Below, piece by piece: positions 12,740 through 24,325 of a DNA stretch of 64,000 nucleotides (positions are counted from its first letter, which is position 1; the number at the start of each line of letters is the position of its first letter). Both the position numbers and the translations under genes were made by a program. This DNA is from Hydractinia symbiolongicarpus (Eukaryota; Cnidaria; Hydrozoa; Anthoathecata; Hydractiniidae), in NCBI RefSeq assembly GCF_029227915.1, contig NC_079876.1:16804001-16868000 (forward strand), read 5' to 3'. Below the pieces are notes generated by a model. That model searched no databases. It had not been told where the DNA came from and saw nothing but the letters and a program-made list of their open reading frames with translations.

Positions 12740-12970
12740 TACATCAGATTGAAATTATGACAGCACTGATTGAAATACAAAAATGTAAAGTAAATAAAAA
12801 CAAAGACAACATTAAGTAAAATCTAAATAACTTAAAGAATGGACTTATTTATATTCAAGTTGATGTAAAAAAAAAAAAAACGGAGTTAGGAACATTCAAA
12901 ATGATTATGAAAGATTGAAAGACGGAATGGGAACAGTAAAGTCCTTTGTTGTCATCGTGTTGTTCAAAAA
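12740..12970 (+). pseudogene. Degenerate copy of exon 1 repeat and tail inside intron 1
   Basis: Intron 1 contains attatgacagcactgattg, close to the exon 1 stretch attatgaaagcagatactg at 11475. It then has aataaaaacaaagacaac, echoing the 63-bp repeat, and finally a stretch around 12900-12970 that resembles the exon tail just after the repeats (GATTATGAAAGATTG, GGAACAGTAAAG, cttgtcat). Frames are broken by TAA and TGA codons. This looks like the relic of a partial exon duplication. Confidence 0.5.
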
Positions 12971-13045
12971 CTTGTCATTTAAACACTATTGATTTAGAAA
13001 GAAATTACGGTTCTATTCTAATTTATATTTTAATCCTTATTTTAG

Positions 13046-13323
13046 TTATATGCTACTAAAAAATTTTCAAGGAGATTTTGTAATAAAATTTGATGATGAC
13101 TGCTTCAACTGGTCTGCACAAAGTATACACACTATTATTACTAAAAATTTTACAAGACAATCAAAAGAACTTAATTTCGGCGACGATTATTTTGTAGAAG
13201 AAAAAGAAGGAAAACTATTACTGCTTATTTACAATCACAAATCTATCAATGCTGAATCTATCAATGGGTTATCCATTACGTTAGTTGACAGTGAAAGTAA
13301 AACTCATTTGATTTCAATTGAAG
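13046..13323 (+). CDS. Exon 2 of the HEPN-NTPase gene (unrecognised segment)
   Basis: The exon starts after the acceptor tattttag at 13045 and ends at 13323 before gtgagtaa. Its first base completes the split codon left by exon 1 (AG+T), and it leaves one base for the exon at 13800, so phases match on both sides. It encodes about 92 residues with alternating hydrophobic and charged stretches (KLLLLIYNHKS, LSITLVDSESKTHLISIEG) that look like beta strands. I do not recognise a family. Its place between the coiled coil and the NTPase suggests a connector or small globular domain. Confidence 0.65.
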
Positions 13324-13799
13324 GTGAGTAAGTTTAGATGACGTATTCTATCCAGAAAAAGTTCAAGGCGCTATTTTTCTTCGAAAAAAATAAATAAGGA
13401 GTTGGAACAATGAAAATAAAAATAGAACACAAAAAATACATTACTAACTAATGTGGATGTGCACAAGGGCAGAGCACAAGTAAAACAAGTTTGGAAAGCT
13501 ATATTTACAAGCAAATGTAAGGGTTTATTTAAAATATTATTCGAACCATGAAAAACATTGTCAAGATTTTATTAGAATAGCAATCATTTTAACGATGCAA
13601 GCCACTTATCTCGACAAAAGTTTTACTTTGGCTATGCGAACGCAAAAATATATAAAAATTATTGCAAAGATTCTTAAAAAATAACGTTTTGTATTCTACA
13701 CCAAAACTTTGACGACTCTAGCGCGTTGTTTTGTACATTACTTTGGATTAAAATTGGTTGTGTAGAAATGTTGCAAACTAAAATAACTTTTTTAATTAG

Positions 13800-16344
13800 A
13801 TATTAAATTGGTCCAAGCGCATATGTGTGAAACCAGCCATTTTGATGTAACAACGCACAACAGTAGAAGAATATCTGAACAGATAAAATGCATTGTAGGA
13901 GCAGAAAGAGAAGAAGCAGATATTGAATTTATATGTGGTGGTAGCCTGCAAACAATGGAACCTAAGGAGTACGAAGCATTTGAAAGAGATTACATCCAGC
14001 GTTATTTCACCGTCAATGGTAAATGCATGGAAGAACCACTCCAATTTCCACCTCCAATGCAAAACGTCACACATTCCTTATTCGCACAAAAGATAAAGGA
14101 TGTTATAATCGAATTACAACATTTGTTTACAATATTTACGCATTATAACACGAAGTAACATATTCGATTTCTAAAACTGGATAAAGAATTTTCTTTGAGT
14201 TTGGAAAGCACAATTACTGATAACAAAAGAATTCTACTTGTGTTGCCAAATTATATCGTCAACATTAGATACACAGAAACAACCGACGCAGTTAAAATAC
14301 AAGATGAAGTCAAAGCGGGCGAAGAGGACTTGAAGGAGCTATCTATCATCACTAAAAAATATCTTAAAAATGGTCACCTGAAAATGGTTAATGTTGTAGC
14401 TGCACCACATTTCGAAGATATCGAAAATATCCACCTTTGTGTAGACTGCAACCTACTCTCCAAGAAAACTTTGGCTGAGGATAGAAATATGATGAAGTTC
14501 TTTTCAAATATTTTGCAAAGCTCACAAGCACAAAATAAAGTTCAGGATAACAAGGAACGGTATATCAACATAGTCGGTAAAGTCATGTGTTTTATGGCTA
14601 CAAGAAAAGCACTCTATTCTGTTCCTTCACTCAGTAAAAACGTCCACGAACAAATAAGCTCGTTAATACTTTCTCCACAGCAACTCCGTCATTTATACAA
14701 CAACTCTTTAAAAAAAATTATAATCGGTCCCTTAGGCAGTGGTAAGACAGTGCTAGCTTTAGCACATTTGGAAATTGCTTACGAGCGCTCTGAGAATAGA
14801 TCGATCATATACTACGTAGTTTGGGACGGCAACACATTGCTGAAACGGGATATTGTCAATCATACTAAAAGATTTAATTACAAAGCCGCTGTCGAAGTTG
14901 TTGTAAAGGATAATGTCGAGTTAGCTCAGGATTTGAAAATGAATGAAGTGCCAACACCATACCAGTTAATAGAGTCATTGGTTAAGAAACATGTTGACCA
15001 AAACCTGCATCTAATAATTGATGAATTAAATGGAGAGTTATTGAACAAGGAAGAATCATCTTTGCTTAAACACTATCTGGAGACTGAAGGAAAATTAAAT
15101 AACTCCTTCATCATTTTTTTCCCACAATCCATTGAGAAACATAGAACATTAATTTCACACCAAAAAGTCACAATACATGACAAGTACAAGTATGAAGAAA
15201 CAGGAATGAAAGTATTAAAACTTAACAGAGCAATGAGAACAACCCGGATAATCTTTCAGTTTTTAAAGGCTTTTGAAAATGAAGTAGAACAAGACAAGGT
15301 AACAATTAAGCTTCCCGATCAGGAATCAAAAGATGCAATATCCACCAAAACAAAAATCGAAAAAAAAAAGAATCTCCTTTCCAAATTTTGGCAACAACTG
15401 AAACAACCACAACAACAACGGCGACAACAACAGCAGCAGCTGCAGCAACCACCACCACCACGACAACAACAAGAACAAGGACAAACTACCAGTAGCAATG
15501 CCACGCCGATAATAAAAGGAGAAGAAGAAGTATTTAAAACACCGGTTGATATTGATGTCGTTGCAGCTTCAATACAAGATGGGGATCTTTCGGGTAATGT
15601 TAGAATTGATACTTCATTAAAATTCAATACAGCGTATTCAATCGGTCATAATATCGAAGGAACAAAACCGTTATTGATACATCCGGCAAATACTCCAACA
15701 ACAGACAAAGAGTTTATACCAATGTTAGCGCTTGTTTTACAAGATGTATGTTTACATCATGCCACTAAACGTTTGTTCATATATAACACATTCCCTCAAA
15801 AGGATATTTTTTACAGATTACTAAAACTGTTAAAAATTGATTTTCTTCACTACGACAAGTACACTGACTGGAAAGTTTTAAATTGTGATGATATCATAGT
15901 TAAAAATCCCTTGCAGAGTCAAAATTATAACCTGCTCACTACTATTGAGGGAAGTCGTGGAGTTGAAGCAGCCGAATGCATCTGTATAATTGAAAGCAAT
16001 GATTGCAAGTTAAAACATTTGACGTTAGAAGCAATGTCCAGAGCAACACAAAATCTGGTCCTTGTTTCAGCGTCCAACGTCTACCAATCGGATACAGTAA
16101 AATCATCAACTGGTCATATCATCAGTAAACTGTTAACTGAACATTTGGTTGAATACAATGTAGAAGTCTCAAACGATGAAGATACAGAAATACCGTTCAC
16201 AAAGTCTATGAAAAGTAACAATAAAATAGTTTTTAACATAAAACCACAATATTGGAAATTCAAAAAAATGATAAAAGATTTGGAACATGTTGGTTTTCAG
16301 GCAACGGATGAACGCCTAAATGCGCATGAGATCGTTAGGAAAAA
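13800..16344 (+). CDS. Exon 3 of the HEPN-NTPase gene: SF1 helicase-like P-loop NTPase
   Basis: The acceptor is ttaattag at 13799 and the donor is GTAAGT at 16345; both phases agree with neighbouring exons. The central part carries a Walker A motif, IIIGPLGSGKTVLAL (14726-14749 for the P-loop), and a Walker B motif, LHLIIDELNGE (about 15005-15037). After a Gln/Pro-rich linker (about 15396-15480) come helicase-like motifs V and VI, TIEGSRGVEAAECICII and EAMSRATQNLVLVS. The arrangement matches UvrD-like/Schlafen-type superfamily-1 ATPases, so the predicted role is ATP-dependent nucleic-acid remodelling or signalling. A TAA at 14156-14158 interrupts an otherwise continuous frame. It is either a second nonsense mutation or lies in a tiny intron; a 45-nt intron, 14155-14199 with gtaaca..ttgag, would keep the frame. 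The first about 110 residues before that stop are not recognised. Confidence 0.75.
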
Positions 16345-16679
16345 GTAAGTAAAATTTTTAAACAATAGAGAACAAATTCTCTTTTGAATAGTTCTCAAAG
16401 GAGAGATGAGTGTGATCATTCACAATCCTCTCTCCTTTCTTTTGTGAAATTTGTTCTAGAGAGGCAAAAAAATCACGACATGTGTATCAGGGCCTATTCT
16501 GTACTTAATAAAAACATTGTAAGAGTTTTCTGATGTTAAAAATGTTAACCTGCTGCTAAGCATGAAAATAACAAAAAATTAATAGACAAAATTTTGATCA
16601 TCTTTTAATTTATTTTATTAAGTAAAAGTCATTAGTTTTGTTAAAAAATATGATATAAATGCAATATTAATAATTTTAG

Positions 16680-16946
16680 CCTTTATCCTCCTGGAAAAGT
16701 GAGCAATATAATTTGCTCATATTTGTCAAGTACATCATGTATATTGAGATGGCAACAGGACGCTGATAAGTACACCGTTAGTAGACAAGAAAGTATTAGT
16801 TTAACCTGGAATAACTTAGCAAATGACATTTCTTGCAATCAATACATCGTTGATGACATGGAAATTGGTAAATCGTGCAAGTTTTGTGTAGTTGCTAAAA
16901 ATCATCTTGGTGTATCTGATGACAGCATTGTGTCTTATCGTCACAA
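16680..16946 (+). CDS. Exon 4: fibronectin type III-like domain
   Basis: The exon follows the acceptor taattttag at 16679 and ends at 16946 before gtaagatt. Its first base completes the codon left by exon 3 (AA+C), so it belongs to the same gene. It encodes about 89 residues with FN3 hallmarks: PPGKVSNI at the start, SCILRWQQ (strand B Trp), YIVDDMEIGKSCKFCVVAKN and NHLGVSDDS at the end (the A-x-N-x-x-G-x-S pattern of FN3 strand F/G). Such a domain after an intracellular NTPase suggests protein binding. It leaves two bases for a further exon, so the gene continues downstream; I could not place the next in-phase exon. Confidence 0.65.
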
Positions 16947-19900
16947 GTAAGATTATATTCAAGTCCTATTTAAAACATTTTGTAGCCATGTGTTGAGAAG
17001 TATGTCATTCTTGAGAAATATTAAAACATGCTCAATTTTTTTAGACTTCCAAACGTTAAGGGTGTCAGATTTAAAGGTAAGAGAAATAGTTATCGTTATC
17101 AGCATATTTTTAGGCAAGAAAATCACCACGAGACTCTTTGTCAAAATTAAAAGACATATAAAAAACATTAGTGTGAAAAAATAGGCAGAAATAATTTCAG
17201 GAGTGTTGACTAATTGTGTGGTTTGGAGAAAGTAATATTTATTTTAAAAATTTCGTTAAAACTAGATGTTAAAAATCATGAAAATTTATAATTATTGCTT
17301 ATTTAATGTCGCTACCCATATTAAAAGAATAAAATGATTCTGATTTTTTGTTAAACATTTAATTTGTTTCAAAGTACATTTATGTTTACTTTTATGTTTA
17401 CTGTACTTATACCATGGGAAACGCAAAGTAAATTTAATGGCACTATTGTCTGAAACGAGTTTAGTCCTAGAACCTTTTAAGAAAAAATTTTTCGCTAATT
17501 TTTTCCATCTGGTCTTGCTTTTAAAACAGACCTTTACCAAAAACGTAAGAGGTTATTAGACGTTATTGACTTTTTTATAAAATTTTAACAACGTTTTGCT
17601 TTTTGGTCATATGACATTAAGTAAGAAAAACTGAGTGTTATCAAGTTGAAATAAAGCTACTTTGCATATTGGTGATATATTTCTTAAAAGTGGGTTTCGC
17701 AGTACCAAAACACCAGAGTCGTTAAAATGTGGCGCACTGCTGTTGCTGTTGTGTCATAGACTAAACTAAACTCGCTTGTTTCTGACATGATACTATTTAT
17801 ATTATTCCTTGACAATGACTAAACAAATAATTGATAATAATAGGTATAAAATATTTTGAGAATTGAAAGTAACTCTGATCGACCACTTAAACTTGACATT
17901 TTTCTAAAATCTCTTATAAATTGCTGACATTTCGTATATATGAAGTTTATTTTTTCGATGAAGAAAATTATTAGTTTCAAGTTTTCCCAATTTCCTCATC
18001 AGGGAATGTGAACTTGTGAAATATTTAAAAATGAGATACGATAATGTAAGTTATCGATTACATCATTGGAACGCTCCGATAAAAGTAGATAAATCTTTTT
18101 TAATAGCCCAATTTGAGTGCAAAAATGATACAAATGGGATGCAATTTTCCTAATAACCCTAGTTTCCTAATAACTCAAGTCTATTTTTTTATCTTTACTG
18201 AAGTAAATTCTATTTAATTTTTAACAGCTATCAGATCGCAGTAAACACTTTTTTATTCTTCAATATTTTTATGGCTAATACACAGCTTAAACAACACAAA
18301 GCAATAAAATTCTGTTTCGTATGAAAAAATGCATACCGTATTTCCCGCATATAACCCCATTTCATATAAGCCGCAGCTATTTAAGATAACAGAAAACCGA
18401 ACAACATTAGATCACGCATCCCTTCGTATAAACCATATTTTGCGATAAGAAAAAACCAATCAGTGTGTTTTTCTTTGTTATACAAGAATACATGACAAGA
18501 AAATATAAAACTTATCCCACATAATAATTTCGTACGAATTTCGTAAAAATCGATAATTCAACTTGGCCTGTTACAGAAGGGTGTCAATAAAAGTGATACG
18601 AAACCTCACTTGGTATTAATAAAGTATATTTTCCATATTTTCCATATTAACCCATACTTTTCATCATTGTCGATAGAAGAAATTTTGTTCAAATATTGCC
18701 ATTAGTTTTATTATATCGTGGTTGCTCGATTTATTCAAATCATATATTTAGCACAAATTATTAATAATTTAAAAGTAAATAAGAGCAATTCCCTAAAATT
18801 CAATTCCCCCTCACAGCAAACTCGTCATTACAATCAAGCCATGAGCACAAAGCTGGCGTGGTTAACATCCTAAATATTACAAAAATTAATTATATTTGTT
18901 CGGGTGAGTGAGGTCATTTGCGCCTAAAACAAAATATTTCCCTATATTGATCACGTGAGCGAAGAACAATAGAATTAATCAATCAAAGAGCGCAGTCAGT
19001 ATTATGATGCCAGAAAAATCGTGTGAGACCCAGCGTAATTTAGGGTGAAACACCTTAAGTAAAATTAAATAAAAGTCTCCTGGCTGAGTGTAGTTTATAT
19101 TTTTCGTAAATTTCAAAGACACGTTATGTGGTGTGAAATTCTTTAATTAAACCTGTTTATAATTTTTTATCTAACGTAATGGCACACAAATTTGGAACAA
19201 GGGATTTCTATAGATATCCAAGATAAAATTTTATTTTTAAACTCAGATGCAAACTTCGCAAAAGAAGATTGTACTTTGCGTGTCAGTACCGGACAACTCA
19301 ACACGTGTATGCAAAGGGAGAACGTCCTTTTGAGACCTACCTTGACCGACAAACCGAATTGGGCGGCAAATTAGCAGCGAAATATTTTTTTGATTTTAAC
19401 GGGAAACAAAAAACGTTTGGCGAATTTAAGATACTGTATTTAAGCGGTCTTGTGGGTATTAAAAACAAGACAATTATTTTGAATTCTTGAAAGTAATGTG
19501 TTTTTTTTAAGAATAAACACTGAATATTGCAGTCTGATTAGTTAAAAGTTTACATCAAAATATTTCGCCGCTAAATAGTAAGAACTGTTTCTACTTTACA
19601 CCGAAGCGAATTTTTCCAAGCACAATCAAAACAAACAAGAAACCGCGGTCGGTTTAAAATCATACTTATCGAAAAGACATTTCATTGTAAACGTTCCGAC
19701 CAAGAATAGAAGAATTATCGCTATTATACCAATCTGGACATTAGTGGAGAAAATAATTAGCTACTGTATCCAGTTGCATCGGTTGCATGTGCATGTAAAT
19801 TCTGCATTAGGAGGTGAATAATTTAACTCACATCAAATTGTTCATAAAAATAATTAAGTTAGGTTTTAAGTTAGTTACAATATAGTAATGAATAACCTCT

Positions 19901-20560
19901 TTTTTAAGTTGCTCATAATTGAAAATTCTTCCTAATAGAAATCATGAGAAAAAACACAATTACAAGCAAATCAACAAGTCATTTCATGGTAAAATTTAAG
20001 TCGGTTAGTTTTGTTTTACCAATAGCCTGAAGCTGTTCTCATTTTATTTTCAATTTTTGCAATACCTAAGTCTCATGTTCTTTAAAAATTGTTCTTATAA
20101 AGAAACCCGCGCAGTTTTAACCCATCGCGTGTCAGAGAAACATCTTTGAAATATTCGTGCAGACGAAATCGAATATATTGAGTACAGTCGTTCTATTTTT
20201 ATCACTATATCATTTTTAACCGAAATGAATATGTTTCATTCAGCAAATAATGTTGATAGAAACTGGTCGTGTGAGGTGAGAGAAATTTTAATTTTGATAA
20301 AAGCAGCAGCTATTTTTTATTATACATTATTTTTATTCATGAGAAGTCTGTTCACAATTAACGGAGTATTTACTAAGAGCTGTGTAACTTTAATTTATTT
20401 TTACAATTTTTACTGAAAAAACTAAGAAACTCTTTTTGCGTGCTTGAGATTATTTTCTACCTTTATCCTGCACTTTTCTCCATACAATCTGAAGAAAGCG
20501 TTATTTGTTCATTTGTTAGGTAAGCACAAGGAGTGCAAAATAAAAAGTAGAAGTTCAGTA
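16947..20560. other. Intron or intergenic sequence, no exon placed
   Basis: I see no domain-bearing frame. A MITE-like remnant of the type accgtatttcccgcatataa ... ataagccgcag is at 18347-18386. A short possible first exon is at 20225-20275 (17 codons ending before gtgagaga), but I cannot join it in phase to the ankyrin exon. Confidence 0.4.
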
Positions 20561-20562
20561 TT

Positions 20563-21022
20563 AATATTTAGTGAAGTTTTTTCTTTGTTCGTAAGAAACT
20601 AAATAAAGTCATGGAATAAGCATACTAGCCAGCCTCGGTTTTAGGGATTCATCGCCGTCTTCCCACATGCCATATAGATAAAAAATCCCTGGAATCGAGA
20701 GTGCTAGACTAGGCAATATTGATATTTGGTAAAGTTTCTCTTTTGTTCTTAAGAAGCCAAATAGAGTCATGGAATAAGCATACTAGCCACCCTCGTTATC
20801 AGATATTTTTGCCTTTTCGCTATAAAACATCCCTGGGGACGAGAGTGCTACACTAGGCAATATTAATATTTGGTACATTTTCCCCCTTGTTTTGAAAAAG
20901 GCTAAATAAGTCATGAAATAAACAGCTAGCCATCCTATTCTCCAGGGATTTTACCTGTTCGTTCTTTTCCCGCATAAGAAATAGATAAAAAAATCCCCGG
21001 GGACGAAAGTGCTAGACTAGGT
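20563..21022. mobile_element. Three tandem MITE-like units (about 145-157 bp each)
   Basis: Three units begin near 20611, 20768 and 20913 with the shared block tcatggaataagca-actagcc. Each ends with atccc-gg-gacgagagtgctagactagg. Within each unit the two ends are inverted versions of one another (ctagccaccctcgtt versus acgagagtgctagactagg), so each is a foldback element. The array sits just upstream of the ankyrin exon. Confidence 0.65.
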
Positions 21023-21423
21023 TGGTTTATAAAAACGCATTATGTTATCGTAGTAATTGTAGGAATACCTATATTTACTTCCGAGATTTCAATTGAAAAT
21101 GTAATGTGAAATTATTTTAACAGGCGAAAAATTTTAGGGTCTCGACTTTAACTGAAACATTTCCGTGGTTCATACAAGTAAAACAATTTCCTCCTGATGC
21201 AAATTATCCTATACATGATGACGTCAACATATTAACTTGAATAAAAATAAATTATTACTATATTTTTTGTTTCTGCGTTTTCACAATTACTTTTTTATGT
21301 TTAATACATTAGAAAATGTTTTACAATAAAAAAAAGTATTTAATGATGTCATAAGTTTTTCGTTATCATGTTTCATTAATTTATAAATTTATATTTTTTA
21401 TTAATTTATTTTTTTATTTTTAG

Positions 21424-21905
21424 ATATCGTAGAAATTATTAAATCTAACGATATCAACAAATTGAAAAAATTACTATCCATTCATCCAAACATCGTTCAC
21501 ATGAGAGATGAATATGATTACACACCATTGTTGTGGACAGTATGGAACACCAACAATACATCAATGGTGGAAATACTCATCTCATATGGGAGTGATGTTT
21601 GGGCGAAAGATAGTGGGAAACGAAACAGTTATCATTGGGCTGCAATTGAAGATCGTCACACAATATTAGATATGTTATGTCGACATGATGTAACAAACAT
21701 CAACCGTGTAGATGTTCTCAACTTCACACCATTACATTGTGCTGCAATGGATGGTTACATCTCATGTGTTGATGTTTTGTTGCGTCATGAAAATATTGAT
21801 GTGACAATCAAAGATCAATATGGAGAAACAGCTTATGATGTTGCTGGAGTATGGATGAATGAACAAAACCGGGAAATAATAAGACGAAAAATAAAAGAAT
21901 ACGAA
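21424..21905 (+). CDS. Ankyrin-repeat exon
   Basis: The exon follows tatttttag at 21423 and ends before gtaagt at 21906. It encodes 160 residues with about four ankyrin repeats: DYTPLLWTVWNTNNTSMVEIL, then SYHWAAIEDRHTILDMLCRH, then NFTPLHCAAMDGYISCVDVLL and a final KDQYGETAYDVAG cap. The TPLHxAA and G-x-x-x-x-V-x-x-LL signatures are clear. It could belong to the HEPN-NTPase gene 4.5 kb upstream, because HEPN/NTPase proteins often carry ankyrin arrays. However, it needs one carried-over base while the FN3 exon leaves two, so either an intervening exon is missing from my reading or this is a separate gene. A short possible next exon lies near 22868-22928 before gtgaga. Confidence 0.7.
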
Positions 21906-23277
21906 GTAAGTTATTAAGTTTATTTAATAAATTAGAAAGAAGAATAAATTTGTATTTTATTTTAAGTTTAAAATAATAAGGATTAAATAAATGTTTAAAT
22001 AAATATTTAGGTATGGAATGTTTTTATTTTTTTAAATTTTGGTGCGAAGAAATTAAAAGTTAATAAATTAGAAAGAAAAATGAATTTTTATTTCTTTTAA
22101 TTTGATAATAATGATGATAAATGAAAGTTAAAAAACGAATGTAATGATTTGCAATAATAAAAGGATGGATGATTTTTATTTGAGTGGAGTAAACTAATTA
22201 ACAAATTGAAGGATATAATGAATTCAAATTTAAGAAACTTAAGAATAAAATGTTGAATGTCAAAAATATTTTTTTATAACAAATTGGATAAAATGAATAA
22301 AATACTTAAGAATAAAATGTTGAGGTAGTCAAGTAGATTATTGTGACAGTCCAAAGTAGAAAGTATTTTTAATAAAAAATAGTGAATAATTATAGCTGTT
22401 AACAATTCTGACAGCATTAATTTTTATGTATGTAAAAATAATGAGAGGAGATACTGTAATAAAGAAAAGATAAGTATATATTATAACGAAATTAAAAATA
22501 ATAAATTTTATAAGAGAAAAAGAAGAAGTAAAAATACAATTTCGTACCCAGGCTGTTTTTTATTTTACATCTTCTGAAATTGATTGTTATTATTGTTAGC
22601 ATGAATTGAATATTATAGATGTTAAAATATTCAAAATAAAAGATATTTAAAACATTCAAAAATAAGAATGCCACGATGTTAAACTTTTTTTTCGTAATCC
22701 GAAATTATTTTATTTTTTGCACAGCGATTGTACAAATTTCGCGTTATAAAAGGATTTTATGAACAAATTGACAGATTGTCTCTCATTTAGAAGACATGGC
22801 CATGACGATGGCTGTTCTAATACTTAAGTAGCTATACTTTAAAATAACACATCTATTTATCTTTTAGGACAGGACGAAGTAAATATTTCAAATGATTTTG
22901 TTTTGAAAAACAACAATCAGTTTGTGAGGTGAGACGGTACTTTATACAATTGGATATATTTCTCTTTTGTTTTTTCTATTTTTAACTTTCTTTCATGAAA
23001 TTTATTTATTTTTTAGATGAGGAACGAGTCAATTTTTTAGTTTTATTTTATATTATAATAAATTTATTTGTAGTAAAACGTACTGCTAACTTAAATTCGA
23101 TTATCAATGAGAAACAATTTTCTGTTCGAGTTATTTCTTTCGAGTCTTCTTCCGTTTATTTTCCATTTACCAAGAGACACATGTCACGTGGTTTCGCTGT
23201 TAGCAGTATGTCTCGTTTCCAAATCTCTCAAACTTGCTGAATAATGCAATATAGAGAGAGAGTGTTACTTATTACAA
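21906..23277. other. Mostly AT-rich non-coding sequence
   Basis: Long A/T runs with no recognisable gene. A possible small exon after cttttag at 22867 and before gtgaga at 22929 could follow the ankyrin exon, but its reading is not certain. Confidence 0.4.
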
Positions 23278-23413
23278 ATAGTCGTTAGCCCGTGGAAAAT
23301 CCACGTGTTCGCCCGTCCTTTTTATACCGCATTGCGTGCTTCTCGCTATTGCGTAGCTAAGCTACCATTTTGCGTGACAGACAGACAGACGTATACGGAC
23401 ATTATAATATAGA
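23278..23413 (-). mobile_element. Non-autonomous Helitron (short)
   Basis: The minus strand starts TCTATATTATAATGTCCGTA at 23413 and ends with the hairpin cacgtggattttccacggg and gactat (CTAG decayed to CTAT) at 23278. It has the same family ends as the 31-33 kb cluster but a different interior. Confidence 0.65.
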
Positions 23414-23426
23414 TATCTTCCGTAAA

Positions 23427-23811
23427 GGCTAAACTACACGGTAAGTTTAAACGGACTATTTGGTTGTAAGAAACACGTTATAAGTTTAGTGGCAGGTAAT
23501 ACACCTGTCTACACGTGTTAAAATGTATAGGTTTTTTTTAAAAAAAAATTTAAAAATAAATACCAAATAAAATTGCGATTATTGCTATAGTAGCAGAAAA
23601 AAAGCGAACTAGCACTGTGAATAGAAACCGAAAAACTACGCTCAAATCTTTAGTATAAACAATAGCTCAATAATCATTCTGTTAATTTCAATAAAAAAGC
23701 TTAGCAAAATTGAACATGTCCAAATTTTAAAAAACCTTATGAAACCGAAAAAAGATTTTTTCTCTTACATTTAAACGGTCCGTTTAACCTTACCGTGTAT
23801 TTTAGGCTTTA
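23427..23811. mobile_element. Candidate MITE with about 20-bp terminal inverted repeats
   Basis: The left end aggctaaactacacggtaag and the right end, read inverted, aagcctaaaatacacggtaag, agree closely, followed by matching ttaaacgg on both sides. The interior has no coding potential. Confidence 0.6.
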
Positions 23812-24134
23812 TATTTTTCATGTGAATGAAATTTTTTTAAGATGTGAAATGACAATAAAAAGAACTAACAAAATTATTTAGAATGTTAAAAATGATAATA
23901 AGAAGAAAAAATATATAAAATTATATTATATTATATATTATACTTTTATATAAATATTTTATATTGTAAAATTATTTTTATTTATTTAAAAATATTTATG
24001 TAAAAAGTGGTTTTATTTATAACAATATTATTTGCTTTTTAAAAAACTGTAAATAAAAAAAATGTAAAAATATTAAACATTCACAATTGCGCACTTTTCT
24101 TTAATTTACGCCACATCTCCCCGTGCCGTTTTTT

Positions 24135-24325
24135 ATAAAGCTTACCTCTCATTTTTTAAAAAGTTCATCTTATCCTTATTATACTATTATTAAGTAAAAT
24201 TTGAACAACATGATACTCGTCACAAGCCGTCATTATGTGGCAATTTTTTTGTCGGATGAAACCCAGTTTGACGTCATCTCCAAGATGGCGAAAGAAGCCC
24301 CTTGAACATGTTTCCCCAAAACTCA
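24135..24325. repeat. Dispersed repeat pair (second copy 29870-30050)
   Basis: Shared order of blocks: aaagcttacct(c/g), a-aaagttcatcttatcctta, attaagtaaaatt, gatgaaacccagtttgacgtcatctcc, and cccttgaacatg. No coding content is evident. Confidence 0.55.

Noticed and set aside
15319-15627. Cys-rich minus-strand frame
   Set aside because: Antisense of the Gln/Pro-rich linker in the NTPase exon.
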